A stretch of 21,398 nt of DNA from Candidatus Methylomirabilota bacterium (GTDB taxonomy: Bacteria; Methylomirabilota; Methylomirabilia; Methylomirabilales; CSP1-5): contig JAHFDE010000016.1 of the NCBI GenBank assembly GCA_023249165.1, positions 1 to 21,398 of the forward strand. Reading direction: 5' to 3'. The position numbers were made by a program, and so were the translations under genes. The stretch's first letter is position 1. Each line of letters opens with the position of its first letter. The notes below the pieces were generated by a model, which worked only from the letters and a program-made list of their open reading frames with translations, was not told the origin of the DNA and did not search any database. Below are positions 14,229 to 21,175 of this stretch, piece after piece.

Positions 14229-15278
14229 CTACGAGGCCACTTCCGTCAGGGACCGGCTGACCAGCCTGGCGGTGAAGTCCACCAGGGGGACGATCTTGTC
14301 GTAGTCCATCCGGGTCGGACCGATCACCCCCAGAGTCCCCAGGAGCTGCTCCCCGCTATAGTACGGGGCCATCACCAGACTGAGGCGCTGCCATTCCCGG
14401 AGGACGTTTTCCGAGCCGATGATGATGGTCAGCCCCTGCTGGCCCAAGCATTGATCGAGAATCCTCACCAGCTTCGACGTCTCCTCGAAGGCGACAAAAA
14501 TGGCTCGCATCTTCTCGACATCGGCGAATTCCGGCTCATGCATGATGTTGGTGGTTCCGTCGATGTAGACCTCTCCCTCCGTCTCTTCCGCAAAGCTCTT
14601 CTGGCCCAGTGTCAGTGCTTGGCGGAGGAGTTCATCGTACATCGCCTTCTCCTCGGCCATCTTCTTGACCAGCAGCTGCCGCACCCGGGAAAGGGACATC
14701 CCCTCCACCATGGCATTGAGCAACCGAGCCATCTTGTTCAACGCTTCCTGGGGAATCACCTCATCGAGGGCCACCATCTTGTGGTGCACCTGTCCCGACG
14801 TGGTGACCAGGATGACCAGGATCCTTTCCGCCGACTGCTGGACAAACTCGATCCGCCTAATGGCCAATTGGTCCACCCGCGGTGCGAGGACCACGCCCAC
14901 CGAGCGCGAGAGGCCGGAGAGGAGCTTGGTGGCCTCCCGCATCAGGTCCCCCACCTCCCCTTGGACGTGACAGAAGCGCTTCTCGATCATCCCCTCCTGC
15001 GCGCGGGTGAGGGGACATTGGTCCATCAGGCTGTCGACGTAGATTCGATATCCCCGATCGGTCGGGATCCTGCCCGCGGAGGTATGCGGCTGGGCGAGAT
15101 AGCCGAACTCTGCCAAATCGGCCATGACATTCCGGATCGTGGCCGGACTCAGGCGAAACCCATACTTCCGCGCAACACTTCGAGAGCCAACCGGCTCGGC
15201 GCTGGCAATGTAATCCTGGATGATCACCCGCAGGACGTCCCGGTGCCGTTCGGTCAATTCGGCTGGCGCGCCGCGCAT
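14229..15278 (-). CDS. hrcA: Heat-inducible transcription repressor HrcA
   Basis: HrcA binds the CIRCE operator and represses chaperone operons; in known systems its activity depends on GroEL. The 349-residue protein has the N-terminal winged helix (LTERHRDVLRVIIQDYIAS, then SPATIRNVMADLAEFGYL) and the signature QPHTSAGRIPTDRGYRIYVD. The GAF-like domain contains VGVVLAPRVDQLAIRRIEFV and the C-terminal part LGTLGVIGPTRMDYDKIVPLV, both diagnostic. The ATG at 15278 follows GAGAGAGG. A perfect CIRCE lies about 275 nt upstream, next to the promoter, so the gene is autoregulated along with grpE, dnaJ and probably the genes down to coaE. Confidence 0.97.
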   Translation of the reverse strand: MRGAPAELTERHRDVLRVIIQDYIASAEPVGSRSVARKYGFRLSPATIRNVMADLAEFGYLAQPHTSAGRIPTDRGYRIYVDSLMDQCPLTRAQEGMIEKRFCHVQGEVGDLMREATKLLSGLSRSVGVVLAPRVDQLAIRRIEFVQQSAERILVILVTTSGQVHHKMVALDEVIPQEALNKMARLLNAMVEGMSLSRVRQLLVKKMAEEKAMYDELLRQALTLGQKSFAEETEGEVYIDGTTNIMHEPEFADVEKMRAIFVAFEETSKLVRILDQCLGQQGLTIIIGSENVLREWQRLSLVMAPYYSGEQLLGTLGVIGPTRMDYDKIVPLVDFTARLVSRSLTEVAS

Positions 15279-15293
15279 CGATACCTCTCTCGC

Positions 15294-15557
15294 GTTAGCC
15301 CCGATCCAAAATGCTCCCGGCGACGCTGCTCATGCCCATCCGACTCCACGCCGCCCGCATGTGACGATCGCATCCGCCGAGGACGGATCAATCCTCGTAC
15401 GGATCGGGGTTAGCCCCGATCCAAAATATTACGCCCGCAGCCCCTCAGTCCTTCGCCGTCGCCCTCCGCGTCGAAATAACGGATGTGACAGCTCCTGCTC
15501 GTCGACATGCATCTGCGAAGGACGGGTGAAATCTCTCCCCTTCGGATCGGGGTTAGC
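15294..15557. repeat. Repeated complementary 9-mers in the hrcA leader
   Basis: The 19-mer GTTAGCCCCGATCCAAAAT occurs at 15294-15312 and again at 15409-15427. The 15-mer CGGATCGGGGTTAGC occurs at 15400-15414 and again at 15543-15557, where its end runs into the CIRCE. At 15401-15422 the two types join to make a perfect 9-bp stem with a 4-base loop. In the transcript the order is CCCCGATCC, then GGATCGGGG-loop-CCCCGATCC, then GGATCGGGG next to the hrcA ribosome binding site. The pieces can pair in mutually exclusive ways. The rest of this leader holds only a doubtful 27-codon frame (15512-15429). Confidence 0.85.
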
Positions 15558-15579
15558 ACTCTCATCGTATGAGTGCTAA
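15553..15579. promoter_or_regulatory. CIRCE operator (HrcA binding site), perfect 9-9-9
   Basis: TTAGCACTC, nine bases, then GAGTGCTAA: an exact match to the CIRCE consensus. It lies directly after the predicted transcription start of the hrcA promoter, the usual place for HrcA to block transcription. Confidence 0.98.
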
Positions 15580-15594
15580 TGCCTTGTCTCTTTG

Positions 15595-15623
15595 AAGATA
15601 AGGATCGGCCCCCGCCTTGTCAA
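15595..15623 (-). promoter_or_regulatory. Sigma-70 promoter of the hrcA-grpE-dnaJ unit
   Basis: On the minus strand a perfect TTGACA (15618-15623) and TATCTT (15595-15600) are 17 bp apart. The expected start near 15588 places CIRCE at about +10 to +36. Promoter and operator support each other. Confidence 0.85.
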
Positions 15624-15630
15624 GGGGTAT

Positions 15631-15794
15631 TTCGGCGTCGGTTGTTCCGTGTTGGGCCTTCGGTCTTGAGCCGTCGCCTTCCGACGTTGGACGGCTCGAC
15701 TGAGGCCTCGACGGTGAGCCCTTCGGCAGTGAGCTCAGGGCCGAACTGCTCGGCCGAACCGCTCGCCGAAGTCTTCGGACGTCGAACATCGGAC
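15631..15794. repeat. Degenerate heptamer array between hrcA promoter and lepB
   Basis: About 160 bp without a gene show a period of seven: TTCGGCG, TTCCGTG, TTGGGCC, TTCGGTC and TTGAGCC recur at multiples of seven from one end. From the lepB end the minus strand reads GTCCGAT, GTTCGAC, GTCCGAA. The last type is the same heptad as in the array between PAP2 and ispB. The middle is degenerate and has several TTCGGC/GCCGAA inverted pairs. No terminator with a T-run was found here. Confidence 0.65.
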
Positions 15795-15799
15795 CTTTT

Positions 15800-16471
15800 C
15801 TAGTGGATCGTCTTACCGATTCGATTCCAACGCAGCCGCCCCTCAATCGGGTCCCAGGACCAGTAGATGATGAATGCCGCCCCCTCCACCTTGTGGACAT
15901 CCAGAAAGCCCCAAAACCGGCTATCCTGGCTTTGGTCTCGGTTGTCCCCGAGGACAAAGAGCTTGTCCTGCGGTACCGTGATCGGCCCATAGACCTCTCC
16001 AGGCGTATGGCGATCCCTCCGTTCCACGGGGTCCCTATACAAGGGGTACATCTCCTGGAGCGGCTTGCCGTTGATATACACCTGCTTCTCGCGGATCTCC
16101 ACCACCTCTCCCGGGAGGCCGATGACCCGCTTGATGAAGTCGCGACTCTCATCATAGGGATACTTGAAGACGATGATATCTCCCCGCCGCGGGGCCCGGG
16201 GGCCAAGAACCCAGGTATCGAGCACGGGGAGGCGGACTCCGTATGTAAACTTGCTCACGAGGATATGGTCCCCAACCAGGAGGGTAGGGATCATGGACCC
16301 GGAGGGGATCTTGAAGGCCTGAACCACAAAGGCCCGGATGAACAGCGCTAACAGCACGGCAACCGCGAGCGCCTCAAGCCACTCCCGGGCAGCGGACTTC
16401 CGCCGTTCGCGCACCTCTCCCGCGGGTTCCTCCACCCCCACCAGCGTCTCCTGTTCCGGGTCGCGATTCAT
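15800..16471 (-). CDS. lepB: Signal peptidase I
   Basis: LepB is the membrane-bound serine protease that cleaves signal peptides from exported proteins. The 223-residue protein has a charged cytoplasmic N-terminus and one membrane segment at about 31-52. The catalytic serine is Ser59 in PSGSM and the general base is Lys114 in FIKRVIGLPGE. The C-terminal box GDNRDQSQDSRFWGF (E box) is complete. The ATG at 16471 has AAAGGA six nt upstream. It follows lepA after about 140 nt, most of which is a miniature inverted-repeat element; lepA-lepB is a common pair. The TAG stop is followed by a degenerate heptamer array. Confidence 0.97.
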   Translation of the reverse strand: MNRDPEQETLVGVEEPAGEVRERRKSAAREWLEALAVAVLLALFIRAFVVQAFKIPSGSMIPTLLVGDHILVSKFTYGVRLPVLDTWVLGPRAPRRGDIIVFKYPYDESRDFIKRVIGLPGEVVEIREKQVYINGKPLQEMYPLYRDPVERRDRHTPGEVYGPITVPQDKLFVLGDNRDQSQDSRFWGFLDVHKVEGAAFIIYWSWDPIEGRLRWNRIGKTIH

Positions 16472-16506
16472 CTTATCCTTTCATGGGCGCAGTCTGTCGG
16501 TCTCCC

Positions 16507-16614
16507 CTAGTGCCGTTCCAACTATTTTCCCCGAACGCCGACCGTTCACTGAACCGAGGGAGTAGGCCGAACTGTGAGGCTCGGACTAGGCCAAACAAGT
16601 TGGAACGGCACTAG
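16507..16614. mobile_element. Miniature inverted-repeat element between lepB and lepA (108 bp with CTAG ends)
   Basis: Perfect 17-bp terminal inverted repeats, CTAGTGCCGTTCCAACT, lie at 16507-16523 and inverted at 16598-16614. The interior is about 74 bp, G+C-rich and without a coding frame. If TA is the duplicated target, the element proper starts with G and the empty site would be CCCTAGCC. The stop codon TAG of lepA is made of this TA and the first base of the element. The ends match those of the nested copy next to rho. Insertion at CTAG with TA duplication is known for IS630-type elements; the link to that family is inference, since no transposase is in the window. Confidence 0.8.
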
Positions 16615-18458
16615 CCCTCGCCAGACCCCTTGACCCCCCGAAGCCGACCCTGGTCCCCCCGCAGACTCAGAACGGCCATGAAGGCCTCCTGAGGGATCTG
16701 CACGCGCCCCAGCTGCTTCATCCGCTTCTTCCCCTCCTTCTGCCGCTCCAAGAGCTTTCGCTTTCGCGTGACATCGCCCCCGTACAAGTGGGCAGTGACC
16801 TGTTTGCGGAGGGGCTTGATGCTCTCCCGGGCGATGACCTTGCCCCCGATCGCAGCCTGCAGCACAACCTCAAAGAGCTGTCGGGGTATGAGATCGCGGA
16901 GTCTGGCCACGAGCTGCCGTCCCCGCTGATAGGCCTGATCTCGCTCGACGATGGCAGACAGGGCATCCACCGGCTCCCCGTTCACCAGGATGTCGAGCTT
17001 CACCAGGTCCCCCTCCCGGTAATCGATCAGCTCATAATCCAGCGAGCCGTACCCCCGCGTCAGCGATTTGAGCCGGTCGTAGAAATCGAGGACGACCTCG
17101 GCCAGAGGGAGATCGTAGGTGAGGACGGCGCGGCGCTCCTGGAGGTATTCCAGACCCACCCGAACCCCCCGCTTCTCCTGGCAGAGGGCAAGGACAGGGC
17201 CGATATGCTCCCCGGGGGTCATGATCACGGCCCGGATGTACGGTTCTTCGATGGCGGACACACGCTCATGGGAGGGGAGACGGGAGGGGTTATCTATCTC
17301 CAGCGTCCTCCCGTCCGTGAGCCGGATCCGATAGACGACGGTCGGGGCGCTGGTCAGGAGCTCGAGATCGAACTCCCGTTCTAACCGCTCCTGGACGATT
17401 TCGAGGTGGAGCAGTCCCAGGAACCCACACCGGAAGCCGAATCCCAAAGCTGCCGAGCTCTCCGGCTCCACGGTAAAGGCCGAATCGTTGAGCCGCAACT
17501 TCTCCAAGGCCTCCTTCAGCCGAAGGTACTCACCCCCTTCCACCGGATAGAGCCCGGCGAAGACCATCGGCCGCACCTCCCGAAATCCCGGCAGAGCAGT
17601 CGAGACCGGTCGGTCCGCCTCGGTGATGGTCTCCCCCACCCGGACCTGACGGATATCTTTCATGCCCGCCATGCAATACCCGACCTCTCCTGCCTGGAGC
17701 ATCGCCACCGGCTGCATCTCCGGCGAAAAGACACCCACCTGGCTCACCTCAAACGTCGCCCCGGTCGACATCAGGTAGATGGAGAGCCCCGGCTGGACAC
17801 ATCCATCCACGACACGGATCATCACAATCACACCGTGGAAGGGATCAAACCAGGAATCAAAGACCAAGGCCTTCAGCGGCGCCTTCGGATCCCCCTGCGG
17901 TGGGGGAATGGATGCGACGATCGCCTCGAAGACCTCCTGAGTCCCGATCCCCTCCTTGGCGCTACAGAGGATCGTCCCCGAGGTGTCGATCAGGTGAGTC
18001 TCCTCCATCTGCTGCCTGACGGCGGCGACATCGGCGATGGGAAGGTCGATCTTGTTGATCACCGGGATAACGGTGAGGTTGTGTTCCAAGGCCAGGTGGA
18101 GGTTGGCGAGGGTCTGCGCCTGCACCCCCTGAGAGGCATCCACGACCAGGACGGCGCCCTCGCAAGCGCTCAGGGCCCGGGAGACCTCGTAGGTGAAATC
18201 GACGTGTCCCGGCGTGTCAATCAGGTTGAGGAGGTACGATGTCCCCTCCCGCGACTCATACCGCAACCGGACCGCCTTGGCCTTAATAGTGATTCCCCGC
18301 TCCCGCTCCAGCTCCATCTGGTCCAGGACCTGCTCCCGCATCTTCGGCGCCGGCACGGTCCCGGTGTACTCCAGGAGTCGATCGGCCAGGGTGGACTTTC
18401 CGTGGTCGATGTGGGCGATGATGGAGAAGTTCCGGATGGTTTTCGGGTCATGACTCAT
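16611..18458 (-). CDS. lepA: Elongation factor 4 (LepA), translational GTPase
   Basis: EF4 binds ribosomes and is linked to back-translocation and 30S biogenesis. The 615-residue protein has the G1 motif AHIDHGKST (15-23), RGITIKAKAVRL, DTPGHVDF (G3), NKIDLP (G4) and CSAKEG (G5). Domains II and III follow, then the LepA-specific C-terminal domain with GGDVTRKRKLLERQKEGKKRMK. The ATG at 18458 overlaps the GT9 stop as ATGA. The protein ends in GSGEG and TAG, where the miniature element begins; without the insert the same five residues and stop would be read, so the coding sequence is not damaged. Confidence 0.97.
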   Translation of the reverse strand: MSHDPKTIRNFSIIAHIDHGKSTLADRLLEYTGTVPAPKMREQVLDQMELERERGITIKAKAVRLRYESREGTSYLLNLIDTPGHVDFTYEVSRALSACEGAVLVVDASQGVQAQTLANLHLALEHNLTVIPVINKIDLPIADVAAVRQQMEETHLIDTSGTILCSAKEGIGTQEVFEAIVASIPPPQGDPKAPLKALVFDSWFDPFHGVIVMIRVVDGCVQPGLSIYLMSTGATFEVSQVGVFSPEMQPVAMLQAGEVGYCMAGMKDIRQVRVGETITEADRPVSTALPGFREVRPMVFAGLYPVEGGEYLRLKEALEKLRLNDSAFTVEPESSAALGFGFRCGFLGLLHLEIVQERLEREFDLELLTSAPTVVYRIRLTDGRTLEIDNPSRLPSHERVSAIEEPYIRAVIMTPGEHIGPVLALCQEKRGVRVGLEYLQERRAVLTYDLPLAEVVLDFYDRLKSLTRGYGSLDYELIDYREGDLVKLDILVNGEPVDALSAIVERDQAYQRGRQLVARLRDLIPRQLFEVVLQAAIGGKVIARESIKPLRKQVTAHLYGGDVTRKRKLLERQKEGKKRMKQLGRVQIPQEAFMAVLSLRGDQGRLRGVKGSGEG

Positions 18459-19456
18459 GGAGGGGTGTTCAGCATATCCGCGGCAGTGGCGTAGACCTCA
18501 GCCGGGCGCAGGTCCTGAAGGCAGATCTGTCCGGCCGGGTTCCGGCAGACCTTGGAGAAGCAGGGACTGCAGGGTGGGCGGGTGGAAAGGACCCGATGGC
18601 CTGTCCCGTATGGGCCCGTCCGGCTGGGATCGGTCGGCCCCATGAGGGCGATCACCCGGCGGCCGAGCGCGGCGGCGAGATGCATGGGACCCGTGTCGTT
18701 GGCAACGACGAGATCGGCCCGCTGCAGGATCCCTCCGAGCTCCGGCAGGGACGTCCTCCCGCGGAGATCCATGATCCCCTCGACCCTGGCCAGGGGGTCT
18801 TCCCCGCCCGGCAGCTCACCCCCCACCAGGACGACCTGCACCCCGTCCCGGCGCAGCCGATCTGCCAACTCGGCGAAGGAGGCTGCCGGCCACCGCTTGC
18901 TGTGCCATCGCGCGCTGGGAATCAAGACCACGACCGGCCTCGTTCCGTCCTCGGCGGGGACCCAGGACGGGAACGCGAGAGGGAAGACCCGATCTCCGTC
19001 CTTGACCTGGAGCGCCCGCCCCACGTCAAGATACCTTTCTACCGCATGACGATTGAGATCCTTCGATCCGATTTGCCGATGATAGAAGAGCCAGGCGAGC
19101 TCCCGGGCATACGAGGGACCGAGGCAGAGTCGCCCTCGCGCCAGCCGGCTGATGAGGGCACTCTTGAATAGGCCGGTCAGGTCAATCACGAGATCGAACT
19201 CCCTCCGCCGCAGCTGCCGGATCACCCCCCAGAGACCCCTGAGGGGACGCTGGCGATCGAAGGGGACGACCTCATCCACGTCGGCCGCATACCTGAGGAG
19301 CGGCGCGTACACCGCATTCACGACCCACGTGATGGTGGCGGGCAGGCCTACCCTGAGGCAGCGGATCGTGGGGAGCGCATGGACGAGATCCCCCAGAGAG
19401 CTCAGCTTGACGATCAGCACTCGCTTGGGTGACACGGCGACCTCGGTCGTCACCAT
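18455..19456 (-). CDS. Glycosyltransferase family 9 (heptosyltransferase-type)
   Basis: GT9 enzymes add ADP-heptose to the inner core of lipopolysaccharide on the cytoplasmic face of the inner membrane. The 333-residue protein begins with KRVLIVKLSSLGDLVHALPT (about 11-30), the family start, and has DLVIDLTGLFKSALISRLA, then VVVLIPSARWHSKRWP at the domain hinge. The C-terminal nucleotide-sugar site ADLVVANDTGPMHLAAALG with VIALMGPTDPSRTGPYG follows, and then a Cys cluster (CSPCFSKVC). This is a WaaC/RfaC-like pattern, so a heptosyltransferase is likely, but substrate cannot be settled from sequence. The ATG at 19456 overlaps the ispB stop by 7 nt. It supports an outer membrane in this organism. 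Confidence 0.93.
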   Translation of the reverse strand: MVTTEVAVSPKRVLIVKLSSLGDLVHALPTIRCLRVGLPATITWVVNAVYAPLLRYAADVDEVVPFDRQRPLRGLWGVIRQLRRREFDLVIDLTGLFKSALISRLARGRLCLGPSYARELAWLFYHRQIGSKDLNRHAVERYLDVGRALQVKDGDRVFPLAFPSWVPAEDGTRPVVVLIPSARWHSKRWPAASFAELADRLRRDGVQVVLVGGELPGGEDPLARVEGIMDLRGRTSLPELGGILQRADLVVANDTGPMHLAAALGRRVIALMGPTDPSRTGPYGTGHRVLSTRPPCSPCFSKVCRNPAGQICLQDLRPAEVYATAADMLNTPP

Positions 19457-20427
19457 TTCCGCTCGACGATGAAATCTACCAACATCTCGAGCGACCGCCG
19501 GGCGACGGTATCGGGAAAGGGGACCAGCTGCTGCCGCGCCTTCCTCAGGTACTTCCTCGCCTCCTCTACCGACGCCAAGACGCCACCGCCCTCCGTCACA
19601 TACCGACGAATCCGCTCCACATCGGTCTCCTGCAGCTGTCCATTGGACAAGAGGTGGCGGATGTGATCGCGCTCGGGGCTGTGATCCTGATGGAGGACGT
19701 AGATCAACGGATAGGTGACCTTGCCTTCCACCAGGTCATTGCCGACCGGTTTCCCCAGCATCTCTTCGCTCGCCGCAAAGTCCAGGGCATCGTCCACCAG
19801 TTGAAAGCCGATCCCCAGGTTGAGGCCAAACTCCGTGAGAGCCTCCACCCGGGGTTCGTCCACCCCGGCGATCAAGGCCCCGCTCCGACACGCCGCGGAG
19901 AAGAGGGCCGCCGTCTTGCAGGTGATGATCGTGAGATAGTCTTGGTGGAGCACATCGGGATTCCGATGCCACCGCAGCTCCAGGATCTCCCCTTCGGTCA
20001 TGGCCACGGTGGCGTCCGCGAAGGCCTTGAGCACCTGAAAGTCGCCGTCGCGCACCAGCCGCTGGATCGAGTGCGAGTAGAGAAAGTCCCCAGCCAGGAC
20101 CGAGACGTGGGGGCCCCACCGCGCGGGCGCCGACGGCCGCCCCCGGCGTTTTTGGGCGTTATCGATGATGTCGTCATGGATCAGGGTGGCCGCGTGCATG
20201 AACTCCGCCACCACCGCCAGATCCACGTCCCGCTCCCCCCCGTCGTACCCGCACATCCGGGCGGAGAGGAGGAGCAGGGCGGGGCGCACCCGTTTTCCAC
20301 CGCCCCCGAGCACGTAGTTCGTCACTTCTGAGATGAGATCGGCCCGGCTCGAGATCTTCACCTGAATCCGGCGCTCGACCTCGGCGAGCTTCTCGGCTAC
20401 GGGGGCGAAAACCAGCTCACGCAACAC
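19450..20427 (-). CDS. ispB: Long-chain all-trans polyprenyl diphosphate synthase (IspB-like)
   Basis: The enzyme extends farnesyl diphosphate with isopentenyl diphosphate to make the side chain of a respiratory quinone. The first aspartate-rich motif DDIID is at about 85-89 and the second is in GFQLVDDALDF. GGGGKRVRPALLLLSAR and KVTYPLIY are further signatures. The GTG at 20427 was chosen: AGGAG lies 8 nt upstream, the family start LRELVFAPVAEKLAEVE begins there, and the 325-residue length matches E. coli IspB (323). The longer frame starts with TTG at 20526 and would lie upstream of a good promoter at 20492-20520, which cannot then be coding. Chain length cannot be told from sequence. It is coupled to the GT9 gene. 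Confidence 0.95.
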   Translation of the reverse strand: MLRELVFAPVAEKLAEVERRIQVKISSRADLISEVTNYVLGGGGKRVRPALLLLSARMCGYDGGERDVDLAVVAEFMHAATLIHDDIIDNAQKRRGRPSAPARWGPHVSVLAGDFLYSHSIQRLVRDGDFQVLKAFADATVAMTEGEILELRWHRNPDVLHQDYLTIITCKTAALFSAACRSGALIAGVDEPRVEALTEFGLNLGIGFQLVDDALDFAASEEMLGKPVGNDLVEGKVTYPLIYVLHQDHSPERDHIRHLLSNGQLQETDVERIRRYVTEGGGVLASVEEARKYLRKARQQLVPFPDTVARRSLEMLVDFIVERKW

Positions 20428-20491
20428 GGGGCCTGCTCCTGAAGGGGGCGCCGCCCACGGAGCCTCACGGCCGCGCGGGCGAACGCCGTCC

Positions 20492-20520
20492 ACGATAGCA
20501 CAGGAGATGATCGGGTTCAA
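20492..20520 (-). promoter_or_regulatory. Putative extended -10 promoter for ispB-GT9-lepA
   Basis: On the minus strand TTGAAC (20515-20520) and TATCGT (20492-20497) are 17 bp apart, and the -10 is preceded by TGC, an extended -10. The predicted start near 20485 gives a leader of about 58 nt before the GTG at 20427. It lies about 10 bp downstream of the heptamer array. Confidence 0.65.
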
Positions 20521-20530
20521 CTCCAATGAC

Positions 20531-20614
20531 GTCCGAAGTGCGAAGTCCGATGTCCGATGTCGGCGGACAGGACCCGTGACCTAGACCTCGGACTTCGGAC
20601 CTCGGACCTCGGAC
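20531..20614. repeat. Inverted heptamer array between PAP2 gene and ispB (12 x 7 bp)
   Basis: Twelve 7-bp units run in one register. The left units are GTCCGAA, GTGCGAA, GTCCGAT, GTCCGAT. The right units, on the other strand from 20614, are GTCCGAG, GTCCGAG, GTCCGAA, GTCCGAG. The middle four are degenerate. It has the same length (84 bp) and convergent plan as the hisB/hisH array although the heptad sequence differs. The right half is translated as the last residues of the PAP2 protein, and its stop codon TAG falls inside the array. Confidence 0.92.
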
Positions 20615-21162
20615 ACGTCGCGGCGCTCATAGGACGGAAGGCGCCGCTCGACTTCCCGCGCGAGGCGGATAAAGACGGCAGCAGAGATCAGGCCCACAAG
20701 GACCCCGCCGGCCACGTCGGCAGGATAGTGAACCCCGACATAGACTCTCGAGTATCCCACCAGAGCGGCCACCAGGAAGAGCGGGAAGGCCAAGGGTCGA
20801 TAGAGGTAGGCGAAGAGGAGGGCTTGGGCGGTGATGTTCGCGGCGTGACTCGAGGGAAACGAGAGGGAGTGGGTGCAGCCCACGAGGAGTCGGACAGCCT
20901 CCAGAACCTCACAGGGACGGGGGCGCTGGATCCAGACCTTGACCAGTTCACTCGCGGAATTGGACACGAAGAGCAACACCAGGGCCGTCACGACCGCGAG
21001 CCGCCCCTTCCGGCCTCCCCAGACCAGGAGCCCGATTCCCGCACCTGCGAACGGGACGAGAAAGGGCCCGGGATCGGTAATGACCGGCATCAGGAGATCG
21101 AAGAGGACATTACTCAGATCCCTGTTGATCGCCCGGAAGAGGAAGAGGTCAAGGTCAGCCAT
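20581..21162 (-). CDS. PAP2-family membrane phosphatase
   Basis: PAP2 enzymes remove phosphate from membrane lipids such as undecaprenyl diphosphate or lipid A. The 193-residue protein has about five hydrophobic segments. The three phosphatase motifs are KVWIQRPRP, FPSSHAAN and SRVYVGVHYPADVAGG, with the catalytic His pair. The ATG at 21162 was chosen as it begins MADLDLFLFRAINRDLSN, typical of the family; the longer frame upstream is the antisense-free end of the GT2 gene. The gene starts 13 nt after the GT2 stop. The C-terminal VSEVRGPKSEV is encoded by a heptamer repeat and probably replaced the native end. The substrate is unknown; with a polyprenyl-phosphate GT2 and a polyprenyl synthase as neighbours, undecaprenyl diphosphate recycling is plausible. 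Confidence 0.92.
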   Translation of the reverse strand: MADLDLFLFRAINRDLSNVLFDLLMPVITDPGPFLVPFAGAGIGLLVWGGRKGRLAVVTALVLLFVSNSASELVKVWIQRPRPCEVLEAVRLLVGCTHSLSFPSSHAANITAQALLFAYLYRPLAFPLFLVAALVGYSRVYVGVHYPADVAGGVLVGLISAAVFIRLAREVERRLPSYERRDVSEVRGPKSEV

Positions 21163-21175
21163 CCCGCCTATCGCC

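Noticed and set aside
13740..15413. A 557-codon open frame on the plus strand
   Set aside because: It lies antisense to grpE and hrcA, both unmistakable. Its residues are biased to His, Arg, Leu and Pro with no domain. Long antisense frames are common in G+C-rich DNA.
15429..15512. A 27-codon frame (MHVDEQELSH...) in the hrcA leader ending six bases before the central hairpin
   Set aside because: The placement recalls a leader peptide, but there is no ribosome binding site and no run of regulatory codons. Kept only as a note.
15800..15803. CTAG at the lepB stop as a third copy of the miniature element
   Set aside because: Only CTAGTG matches; the rest of the terminal repeat and an inverted partner are missing.
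20428..20526. N-terminal extension of the polyprenyl synthase from TTG at 20526
   Set aside because: The stretch contains a well-spaced promoter, a good ribosome binding site precedes GTG at 20427, and the family begins there.
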